Assembly (NCBI GenBank): GCA_903840825.1
Contig: CAIMHL010000075.1
Coordinates: 1 to 5,516, forward strand
Direction of reading: 5' to 3'
Length of the DNA stretch: 5,516 nt
From: an uncultured beta proteobacterium
Lineage (GTDB): Bacteria > Pseudomonadota > Gammaproteobacteria > Burkholderiales > Burkholderiaceae_C
Part shown: positions 1 through 5,489 of the stretch, piece after piece
How positions within the stretch are numbered: the stretch's first letter is position 1
Layout of the letters: the number at the start of each line of letters is the position of its first letter
The notes under the pieces: generated by a model
The model's input: only the letters and a program-made list of their open reading frames with translations
Told to the model about the DNA's origin: nothing
Database searches by the model: none
Translations under genes and position numbers: made by a program

Positions 1-387
1 CACACAGCGTTCGAGGCGACTACCGCGCTTCGTTTGGCGTTGGGCATCGCGGCCGCGGCGCGGCATTTGCACGCGCAAGGCTTGATGCACGGCGACTTGT
101 ACGGCCACAACATTTTGCACAACGGCGCCGGCCAAGCCTTGCTGGGCGACTTTGGTGCAGCGTCGTTTTTGCCGCAGCACAGCCAAACTCAAGCCCTTGC
201 GCTGCAGCGGCTTGAAGTTCGCGCTTTTGGCTGCCTGCTGGAAGAGTTGCTGGCGCACAGTCCAAGCCACCCAGAGCCAGCCACGCACGAAGCCCTCAAC
301 CGTTTGATGAACGCTTGCTTGAATAAAGCGCCAAGAGAGCGGCCGCTTTTCAGCGCGATAGAACAGGTCTTAAGTGACCTAGCCTAA
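1..387 (+). CDS. Eukaryotic-like protein kinase, C-terminal part (5' end outside window)
   Basis: The frame is open from base 1 and ends at TAA 385-387, giving 128 visible residues without a start. Counting from the window edge, the motif HGDLYGHNIL (residues 30-39) is the kinase catalytic loop, with the catalytic Asp and the metal-binding Asn. DFG (50-52) is the magnesium-binding motif. RAFGCLLEELL (74-84) matches helix F and ARG-RP-like RERP near the end matches the helix I region, so the C-lobe is complete to its end. The HRD arginine is Gly. Only about 20 residues separate DFG from helix F and no APE motif is visible, so the activation segment is short. Similar C-lobes are known to me from proteobacterial proteins with N-terminal leucine-rich repeats followed by a kinase domain; whether repeats are present here cannot be seen. 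Expected activity is ATP-dependent phosphorylation in the cytoplasm; the substrate is unknown. The gene converges on tupA, leaving only 12 bp between stop codons. Confidence 0.8.
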   Translation, partial: HTAFEATTALRLALGIAAAARHLHAQGLMHGDLYGHNILHNGAGQALLGDFGAASFLPQHSQTQALALQRLEVRAFGCLLEELLAHSPSHPEPATHEALNRLMNACLNKAPRERPLFSAIEQVLSDLA

Positions 388-399
388 GCCCATCAGATT

Positions 400-1227
400 T
401 CACTTGCCCGCGTTAGGAAAGAACAACTGCTCGCCGCCGATTTTGTAACCGGCAATCACCGCCTGACCGGGCGCCGAGACCACCCAATCGACAAACTTTT
501 GGCCCTCTGCCACTTTCACTTGCGGGTGTTTGGCTGGATTAACCAGCATCACGCCGTATTGGTTGAAGAGCCGGTTGTCACCCTCCACCAGCACGGCCAG
601 GTCGCCCCGGTTTTTAAAATTAAGCCAGGTGCCGCGGTCAGCCAAGACATAGGCGCCGCTGCTGGACGCAATATTGAGCGCCGGCCCCATGCCGCAGCCA
701 CACTCTTTGTAGCCCGCGCCTTTGGCGTCTGGCAATGCCGCCATTTTCCAAAAGCGCAACTCGGCGGCGTGCGTGCCGCTCTTGTCGCCACGCGAGATAA
801 AAGCGGTGTTGGAGGCCGACAACTTTTTGAGCGCTTCCACAATGTCGCGGCCTTTGGTTTTGGCCGGGTCAGCGGCCGGGCCGATCAGCACAAAGTCGTT
901 GACCATCACGGGGAAGCGCTTAAGCGCGAAGCCCTCGGCCACTATTTTTTCTTCAGCCACCTGGTCATGTACAAAAAGCACATCGGCATCGCCCCTGCGC
1001 CCCATGTCCAGGGCCTGCCCGGTGCCCAGCGCCACCACTTTGACGTCCAGACCGCTGGCTTGCTTGAACGCAGGCAAGAGGTAAGCAAACAAGCCCGATT
1101 GCTCGGTAGACGTGGTGGACGCCACCACAATCGACTGCGCCTGCGCGCTGGAAGATACTACAAAAACAAGAGCTGCTATAGCACAACTGGTAAGGGCTAA
1201 AGCCTTAAAACTCTTAAACTTCTTCAT
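400..1227 (-). CDS. tupA: Tungstate ABC transporter, periplasmic substrate-binding protein TupA
   Basis: This 275-residue protein is the soluble receptor that captures tungstate in the periplasm and delivers it to TupB. Residues 1-30 form a Sec signal peptide: a Lys-rich start, a hydrophobic stretch at about 9-24, and a probable cut after AQA (28-30). The mature protein begins with IVVASTTSTEQSG, carrying the TTST oxyanion-contact motif (37-41). RGDKSGTH (146-153) is the second family hallmark. ALGTGQALDMGRRGDADV (66-83) and DRGTWL further on also fit TupA. The TTST/RGDxSGTH pair is known for the TupA/WtpA-like tungstate binders and separates them from ModA. Selectivity over molybdate is inferred from family. 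The ATG at 1225-1227 overlaps the tupC stop and is preceded by a strong AAAGGAG ribosome site. It is the last gene of the operon, whereas binding proteins are more often first. Confidence 0.88.
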   Translation of the reverse strand: MKKFKSFKALALTSCAIAALVFVVSSSAQAQSIVVASTTSTEQSGLFAYLLPAFKQASGLDVKVVALGTGQALDMGRRGDADVLFVHDQVAEEKIVAEGFALKRFPVMVNDFVLIGPAADPAKTKGRDIVEALKKLSASNTAFISRGDKSGTHAAELRFWKMAALPDAKGAGYKECGCGMGPALNIASSSGAYVLADRGTWLNFKNRGDLAVLVEGDNRLFNQYGVMLVNPAKHPQVKVAEGQKFVDWVVSAPGQAVIAGYKIGGEQLFFPNAGK

Positions 1228-1937
1228 ACCTGTTCTCCTTTAACAAACAAATGGGCTTCGGGGTACTTGGCTTGCAGCAAGGCACCGTCAAAAAACTCAT
1301 GCACGGGCAGGTCAGCCAAGACCCGGCCGTGTTCCAAATAAATCACCCGGCTGGCCAGGCGCTTGACTTGCCCCAGGTTGTGGCTGGCAAAGACCAAGGT
1401 CATGGACTGCGAGGCAAACTCGGCAATCAAGGCTTCCACCTCGCGTTTGGCGTGCGGGTCCAGGCTGGCCGTGGGCTCATCGAGCAGCAGCACTTGCGGG
1501 CTCAGGGCCCAAGCGCGGGCCAAGGCCACGCGCTGCTGCTGCCCGCCCGAGAGCGTGCGGGCGGGTCGCAAAGCCAGGTCTTGCAAACCCACACGAGACA
1601 GCGCCAAGTGAGCTTGTGCCCGGGCCAGTGCCCAGCGCATGCCACCCAGCCACAAGCCCAGCGCCACGTTACTGAGCACCGAAAGCCGCAACAAATGCGG
1701 CCTTTGAAACAACATGGCTTGACGCGCCTGGGGGCGACGCGCCACAGCGCCCGCGTTGGGCGGTGTCAAACCGTGCAACAAGCGCAGCAAGGTACTTTTG
1801 CCGCAGCCGTTGGCCCCGACCAGTGCCACGCGTTCTCCGGCTTCTATGTGCAGTGAAACCTCGGTCAGGGCGCGCACCGCTTGGGACGCGCGCCCAAAAT
1901 GAACGCTGGCTGCGTGCAATTGCACCACCGGGCTCAT
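1224..1937 (-). CDS. tupC: Tungstate ABC transporter, ATP-binding subunit TupC
   Basis: This 237-residue ABC ATPase powers import through TupB from the cytoplasmic face of the membrane. All motifs are present in order: Walker A GANGCGKST (41-49), Q-loop glutamine at 78 in MLFQRP, signature LSGGQ (129-133), Walker B VLLLDEP (149-155) followed by the D-loop SLD (158-160), and the H-loop histidine 186 in FASHN. No C-terminal TOBE domain of the ModC kind is present. The length is that of a lone nucleotide-binding domain, as expected for TupC. Start and stop each overlap the neighbouring gene by 4 bp (ATGA), which points to translational coupling with tupB upstream and tupA downstream. On motifs alone it could serve another oxyanion or amino-acid importer; the tungstate assignment rests on its partners. 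Confidence 0.87.
   Translation of the reverse strand: MSPVVQLHAASVHFGRASQAVRALTEVSLHIEAGERVALVGANGCGKSTLLRLLHGLTPPNAGAVARRPQARQAMLFQRPHLLRLSVLSNVALGLWLGGMRWALARAQAHLALSRVGLQDLALRPARTLSGGQQQRVALARAWALSPQVLLLDEPTASLDPHAKREVEALIAEFASQSMTLVFASHNLGQVKRLASRVIYLEHGRVLADLPVHEFFDGALLQAKYPEAHLFVKGEQV
1235..1241 (-). promoter_or_regulatory. Ribosome binding site of tupA
   Basis: On the minus strand AAAGGAG lies 7 bases before the tupA ATG, inside the last codons of tupC. It is a near-consensus Shine-Dalgarno sequence. Although tupA overlaps tupC by 4 bp, ribosomes could start on it independently, which would suit the need for more binding protein than ATPase. This last point is inference. Confidence 0.7.
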
Positions 1938-2713
1938 GCAGACACCTCCAAAGCCTTGCTCAACCGATTAGCCGCAGGACCCTTGACGGCGTCTTGCAGG
2001 CTACCTTCGCCCATCTCGGAGCGCTCGCGCCAGCGCCTTACCAGCGCAATCATCACATTCAAAAGCAGCACCACGCCCAGCAAAATCAGGCCCAAACCCA
2101 AGGCCAGCGGCAGGTCGCCCTTGCTAGTCTCCAGCGCAATGGCGGTTGTCATCACCCGCGTAAAGCCGTCAATATTGCCCCCCACCAACATGACCGCGCC
2201 CACCTCGGAGATGGCCCGTCCAAAGGAGGCAATCAGCACCGTGAGCAAGGCAAAGCGCTCGTCCCAAGCCAGCAGCAGGCTGCGCATGAAGGGGCGTGCG
2301 CCCAGGGAGCGCAGTTGCTCGCCCTGCACGGCCTCGGCGTCTTCCACGGCTTGGCGGGTCAGGGCCGTGACCACCGGCAGCACCAGCAGCGCCTGCGCCA
2401 GCACCATCGCCTTGAAGCTGAACAGCCAGCCCAAAAACCCCAGCGGCCCAGAGCGCGATAACAGCAAATAAACCAACAAACCAATCACCACCGAGGGCAC
2501 GGCCAAATAAGTATTAAGCAGCGTCAGCACCCAAGTGCGCCCCGCAAAGCGCGCCACCCCCAGCCAAGCCCCCAGCACTAGGCCCAGGCCGCAAGCCAGC
2601 AGGCAAGCCAAGGCGCTGACCGACAACGAGCGGCCCACGATGGTGAGCAAAGCGGGGTCCAGGGAGATGATGAGTTGCAGCGCGGTGGCCGCACTCTCGG
2701 AGATTGAATTCAT
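1934..2713 (-). CDS. tupB: Tungstate ABC transporter, permease TupB
   Basis: This 259-residue inner-membrane protein forms the tungstate channel, probably as a homodimer with two TupC subunits. Five hydrophobic segments are visible at about 28-53, 61-86, 102-118, 154-178 and 202-226. The cytoplasmic coupling loop (EAA type), which docks on the ATPase, lies near 120-143 and contains EQLRSLGARPFM. The segment SFGRAISEVGAVMLVGGNI (163-181) is very typical of TupB permeases. A polar tail of about 33 residues follows the last helix. The gene is first in the tupBCA operon and is transcribed divergently from the ModE-like regulator, with 61 bp between them. The ATG at 2711-2713 was chosen because it precedes the first helix by a normal distance. 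Its ribosome site is weak (AAGG a few bases upstream). Confidence 0.87.
   Translation of the reverse strand: MNSISESAATALQLIISLDPALLTIVGRSLSVSALACLLACGLGLVLGAWLGVARFAGRTWVLTLLNTYLAVPSVVIGLLVYLLLSRSGPLGFLGWLFSFKAMVLAQALLVLPVVTALTRQAVEDAEAVQGEQLRSLGARPFMRSLLLAWDERFALLTVLIASFGRAISEVGAVMLVGGNIDGFTRVMTTAIALETSKGDLPLALGLGLILLGVVLLLNVMIALVRRWRERSEMGEGSLQDAVKGPAANRLSKALEVSA
1944..1949 (-). promoter_or_regulatory. Ribosome binding site of tupC
   Basis: GGAGGT on the minus strand is a full-strength Shine-Dalgarno core, 6 bases before the tupC ATG and within the 3' end of tupB. It supports the ATG at 1935-1937 as the true start, together with the ATGA overlap with the tupB stop. Confidence 0.7.
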
Positions 2714-2733
2714 AGGCCTTAAATAACTTGCGG

Positions 2734-2765
2734 TATCGTAGCCACTGATTTAATTACCTGCGATA
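2734..2765. promoter_or_regulatory. Candidate operator in the tupB / regulator divergent promoter region
   Basis: TATCGTAG (2734-2741) and CTGCGATA (2758-2765) form an inverted repeat, 7 of 8 positions pairing, separated by 16 bp. It lies in the only non-coding DNA between tupB and the divergent regulator gene. TTTAAT (2749-2754), a 5/6 match to a -10 box for the plus strand, sits between the two half sites, and TACGAT on the minus strand overlaps the left half. A dimer bound here would cover both promoters. ModE-family sites are known to be AT-rich dyads with CG near the half sites, but this is not a clear match to the E. coli ModE consensus. Assignment is inference. Confidence 0.4.
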
Positions 2766-2774
2766 TGAACTGCT

Positions 2775-3890
2775 GTGCATAGGCTTCAATTCCACTACAC
2801 CCTCTCCCGCGACAGCAGCCCGGCGCTGGTGCGCAACCCGCTGATTGATTTGCTGCAAGCCGTCAGCACCCAAGGCTCCATCTCAGCCGGTGCCCGCGCT
2901 TTGGGTTTGTCGTACCGCCACGTTTGGGGGGAGCTCAAGCGCTGGGAGCATGAGTTGGGCCATGAGCTGGTGGTTTGGGAAAAAGGCCAGTCAGCGCGCC
3001 TCACCGAATTTGGCGCCAAGCTGATGTGGGCCGAAAGCCAGGCCCAGGCCCGTCTTGCCCCGCAAATTGAAGCGCTGCGGGCCGAGCTGGAACGCACTTT
3101 TGCGGTGGCTTTTGACGACAGCACCCATGTGGTCACCTTGTACGCCAGCCATGACGATGCCTTGAGCACCCTGCGCGAGCACGCGCTCCAACAAGCCTCA
3201 GAGTCAGACCACCACCAACTGCATCTCGACATTCGGTTTACAGGCAGTGTGGACGCCATTCGGGCCCTGAACGAAGGGCGCTGTGTGATGGCAGGTTTTC
3301 ACACCCTGACGCACACCGGCCCCAAAACCCTGACTGAGCGCACCTACAAGCCCCTGCTCAAACCTGGTTTGCACAAAATTATCGGCTTTGCCCAGCGCAC
3401 ACAAGGCCTCATGGTGGCCAAGGGCAACCCCCTCAAGCTGCAGTCACTGCAAGACGTGGCCCTGCAAGGCGCCCGCTTTGCCAACCGCAGCATGGGCACC
3501 GGCACCCGCGTGGTGCTGGATGATCTTTTGGCCCAGAGCGGGCTAGCCGCCAGCCAAATTACGGGCTATGAGCACAGCGAACCCTCCCACGCGGCCGTGG
3601 CGCACGCCGTGGCCTCAGGCCAGTTTGAAGTCGGCTTGGGCATTGCCGCTGCCGCACAGCGGGCGGGCCTGGACTTTGTGCCACTGGGCCTTGAGCGCTA
3701 CCACTTGGTTTGCCTCAAATCAGCGCTTCAACAGCCCGGCATCCTGGCCTTGCTGCAGCTGCTCAAAACCTCGGCCTGGCAGGAAAAAGTAACGCACATT
3801 GCGGGCTACACGCCCTTGCAAAGTGGCGAAGTCCTCAGCATGCGTAAAGTGCTGCCCTGGTGGTCTTACCCTATGAATTCCGCTGCATAG
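2775..3890 (+). CDS. ModE-like HTH regulator with periplasmic-binding-protein-like sensor domain (TupR-like)
   Basis: The 371-residue protein has two parts. The N-terminal part (about 20-100) is a ModE/LysR-type winged helix-turn-helix. Its core ARALGLSYRHVWGELKRWE (40-58) is followed by VVWEKGQSARLTEFG, closely resembling ModE N-terminal domains. The C-terminal part (about 125-350) resembles the PBP-like domain found in molybdate-related regulators, with MVAKGNPL (213-220) and FANRSMGTGTR (235-245). It has no sign of the MOP/TOBE oxyanion fold of classical ModE. The likely role is cytoplasmic sensing of tungstate or molybdate, or of a cofactor-related ligand, and control of the divergent tupBCA. 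Start: an in-frame TGA at 2766-2768 makes GTG at 2775 the first possible start, and no good ribosome site precedes it. A symbol is left blank because the gene is named inconsistently across taxa. Confidence 0.82.
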   Translation: MHRLQFHYTLSRDSSPALVRNPLIDLLQAVSTQGSISAGARALGLSYRHVWGELKRWEHELGHELVVWEKGQSARLTEFGAKLMWAESQAQARLAPQIEALRAELERTFAVAFDDSTHVVTLYASHDDALSTLREHALQQASESDHHQLHLDIRFTGSVDAIRALNEGRCVMAGFHTLTHTGPKTLTERTYKPLLKPGLHKIIGFAQRTQGLMVAKGNPLKLQSLQDVALQGARFANRSMGTGTRVVLDDLLAQSGLAASQITGYEHSEPSHAAVAHAVASGQFEVGLGIAAAAQRAGLDFVPLGLERYHLVCLKSALQQPGILALLQLLKTSAWQEKVTHIAGYTPLQSGEVLSMRKVLPWWSYPMNSAA

Positions 3891-3929
3891 ACTCCCGCAG
3901 ACGAACCATGGCCAGAAGATTGAGTCCCC

Positions 3930-4016
3930 GTTGGAGCGGCGCACTCGCCGCGAATGCCCTTGAATGCAGCCAACGATCGCTGACGAAGACCTTCGCGGCG
4001 AGGGCGCCGCTCCAAC
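3930..4016. repeat. REPIN-like element: two inverted REP palindromes
   Basis: Two 25-bp arms, 3930-3954 and 3992-4016, are inverted copies with one mismatch, separated by 37 bp. Each arm starts from the outside with GTTGGA and then contains its own hairpin: GCGGCG-CACT-CGCCGC (3936-3951) on the left and GCGGCG-AGGG-CGCCGC (3995-4010) on the right. A short head followed by a GC-rich imperfect palindrome, doubled in inverted orientation, is the known layout of REPINs/BIMEs, which are mobilised by RAYT (Y1 HUH) transposases acting in trans. No RAYT gene is present in this window. It sits between two convergent genes, so its hairpins may also stop transcription or shield mRNA 3' ends in both directions. 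The rest of the 155-bp gap shows nothing else. Confidence 0.72.
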
Positions 4017-4045
4017 AAATTATGTGGTCAAAGTAAAAGACAGAC

Positions 4046-5293
4046 CTACAGCGAGCAAGAGCGAAAGCCTACAAAAATATCGTCTTGGCCAGGGAGGGCG
4101 AAGTTTCGAAACTTGGGGTGTTTCATGCGGGCGCGGGTGGCAAACGAGGCGCCGCGCAGCACCTTGTGCGTGCCAAAGTGGGCCGTTGAGTAAGCCCGGT
4201 CCGGGTCAGCCGTAAAGTCTGGGTAGGCTTGAAACGTGGTGCCCATCCACTCCCAGACATCGCCCCAACGAAAGCGGCGCCGCACCACCGAATGCGCCGC
4301 CACCTCCCACTCCACCTCGGACGGCAAGCGCCTGCCCGCCCAGCGGCACCAGGCGTCTGCCTCCCACCAGCTCACATGCATGGCGGGTTGTCCGCCCAGC
4401 ATGCGCCGGGGCGTGCCAAAACGGTCTTGCATCACCGCGCCACTGGCCACGCCAATCTGATCGACATAGCGTGGCGCGCGGCGGCTTTCTTTGAAGGCAC
4501 TTTCCTGCGCCCAAGCCCAGCCATCAGGGTGCCACAGCTCGGGCCGGTCGTAGCCGCCATCGTCCACAAACTCCACAAACTGCGCCCAAGTCACTACTTG
4601 GGCATCAATATCAAACTCGGGCACTTGCACTTGATAGGCTGGGCGCTCGTTGTCAAAGCTAAAACCACTCTCAGCCTCAGACACACCCAAGGCCCAGCGG
4701 GTGGCGGGCACACTCAGGGGGGCTTGCACCAGCACCGGCCCCGGCAGGCTCAAACCCAGCGGCAATCCAAGAGTTTGCGCCAGCGTGATCAGGGCCTCGC
4801 CCGCCTGGTCTTCGTGAAACAGGGCAAGGCGAAAAAAGTACAAGGCATCATCATCCGACTTTGCTTTCTCCAACAACTCAAGCGTGGTTTCCAGCGTCTC
4901 AAGCAAATAGGCCTTGATAGCGTCCCTATCAGGCAGATTCAAGGCCCAGCGCTGGCTTTGAGGCATCTGCTCGGGGTCCCACCAGGCATCGGCGCGCGGC
5001 TCAATAGAGGGCAAGCGGGCTGCAGTCGGGTCACAAAATCGGCCCCAATGACGCTGCAAATGGCGCGCCACCCAACGCTCCTGAAACCAGCCGATATGAC
5101 CCAACGTCCACAGCGGCGGGCTACTGCGGTCAACATCATGAACGGCGCTGTCCAACACACACGCTTCAGGCTCAAATTGACTAATCAGGTGCAGTGTGTG
5201 GTTGCGGGCATCCATCAAAGCCAGCGACAAAACATCGGCCCCGCCCTGGCGCATGGCGGGCGAATCAACGTCGGGCATTAGTATTTTTTGCAT
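4046..5293 (-). CDS. senA: SenA/EgtB-like nonheme-iron C-S/C-Se bond-forming enzyme (selenoneine/ergothioneine synthase family)
   Basis: This 415-residue protein has the two-domain plan of EgtB and SenA. The N-terminal DinB_2 helical domain (about 27-170) includes SLALMDARNHTL (23-34) and SSPPLWTLGHIGWFQERW (57-74), whose His66 is the first iron ligand. ALYFFRLALFHEDQAGEA (150-167) supplies His160 as the second. The third ligand position, His in the usual HExxH-type pattern, is Ala164. The C-terminal FGE-sulfatase domain shows HVSWWEADAWCRWAGRRLPS, GDVWEWM, KVLRGASFAT and the terminal GFRSC. Known relatives join an oxygen-activated sulfur or selenium donor to the hercynine imidazole ring in the cytoplasm. 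SenA rather than EgtB is favoured by the SLALMDARNHTL and RFRWGDVWEW character, from memory and not by alignment. No senB, senC or egtD is visible. ATG 5291-5293 lacks a clear ribosome site; ATG at codon 6 is an alternative. The metal-site change leaves function open. Confidence 0.65.
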   Translation of the reverse strand: MQKILMPDVDSPAMRQGGADVLSLALMDARNHTLHLISQFEPEACVLDSAVHDVDRSSPPLWTLGHIGWFQERWVARHLQRHWGRFCDPTAARLPSIEPRADAWWDPEQMPQSQRWALNLPDRDAIKAYLLETLETTLELLEKAKSDDDALYFFRLALFHEDQAGEALITLAQTLGLPLGLSLPGPVLVQAPLSVPATRWALGVSEAESGFSFDNERPAYQVQVPEFDIDAQVVTWAQFVEFVDDGGYDRPELWHPDGWAWAQESAFKESRRAPRYVDQIGVASGAVMQDRFGTPRRMLGGQPAMHVSWWEADAWCRWAGRRLPSEVEWEVAAHSVVRRRFRWGDVWEWMGTTFQAYPDFTADPDRAYSTAHFGTHKVLRGASFATRARMKHPKFRNFALPGQDDIFVGFRSCSL

Positions 5294-5489
5294 TGTGAAA
5301 ATATTTCATGAGGGGCTTGACACTGAGCGTTTAAACTCTTGTTCGCGGTGGCTTCGGTCGGCGTTTTCCCTTAGTTTAAAACACTGCATTTCATAATTTT
5401 TTGCAGTTGCTCACGTTACCCTTACAAGGTGGCATTGGTTTGTCGTCAACCGCCAGCCAAGTCCCTTTGTCAAAATAAATGGAGACTCC
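5294..5489. promoter_or_regulatory. Divergent intergenic region with two small dyads
   Basis: This 196-bp AT-richer gap separates the minus-strand SenA-like gene from a plus-strand gene start. Directly before the SenA-like ATG is a perfect dyad, TGAAA-ATA-TTTCA (5296-5308). Further right, ACTGCA (5383-5388) and TGCAGT (5402-5407) flank 13 bp that contain CATAAT (5392-5397), a 5/6 match to a -10 box reading plus. A consensus -35 TTGACA occurs at 5317-5322 without a matching -10 at the right spacing. GTTTAAAC at 5329-5336 is a short perfect palindrome. Promoters for both flanking genes must lie here or nearby, but I cannot assign them firmly. Confidence 0.35.

Noticed and set aside
372..405. 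AAGTGA/TCACTT inverted repeat between the kinase gene and tupA as a bidirectional terminator
   Set aside because: Only 6 AT-leaning base pairs with a 22-nt loop and no T-tract; too weak to call.
499..1200. Plus-strand open frame of 233 codons opposite tupA
   Set aside because: Antisense shadow of a well-conserved gene; the translation has no family features.
1763..2461. Plus-strand open frame of 232 codons across tupC/tupB
   Set aside because: Spans the junction of two real antisense genes; Gln/His/Arg-rich composition typical of a GC-driven shadow.
3964..4215. Small plus-strand open frame starting in the REPIN loop
   Set aside because: It runs through the repeat and into the antisense of the SenA-like C terminus, has no ribosome site and no recognisable sequence.
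4229..5281. Long plus-strand open frame (350 codons) opposite the SenA-like gene
   Set aside because: It is antisense to a protein with clear family motifs, has a low-complexity His/Gln/Arg-rich translation and no recognisable domain.
4046..5293. Formylglycine-generating enzyme (sulfatase maturase) as identity of this gene
   Set aside because: The N-terminal DinB_2 domain with HIGWF and the terminal RNFxLPxxDDxFVGFRSC pattern fit the EgtB/SenA type, not a stand-alone FGE.
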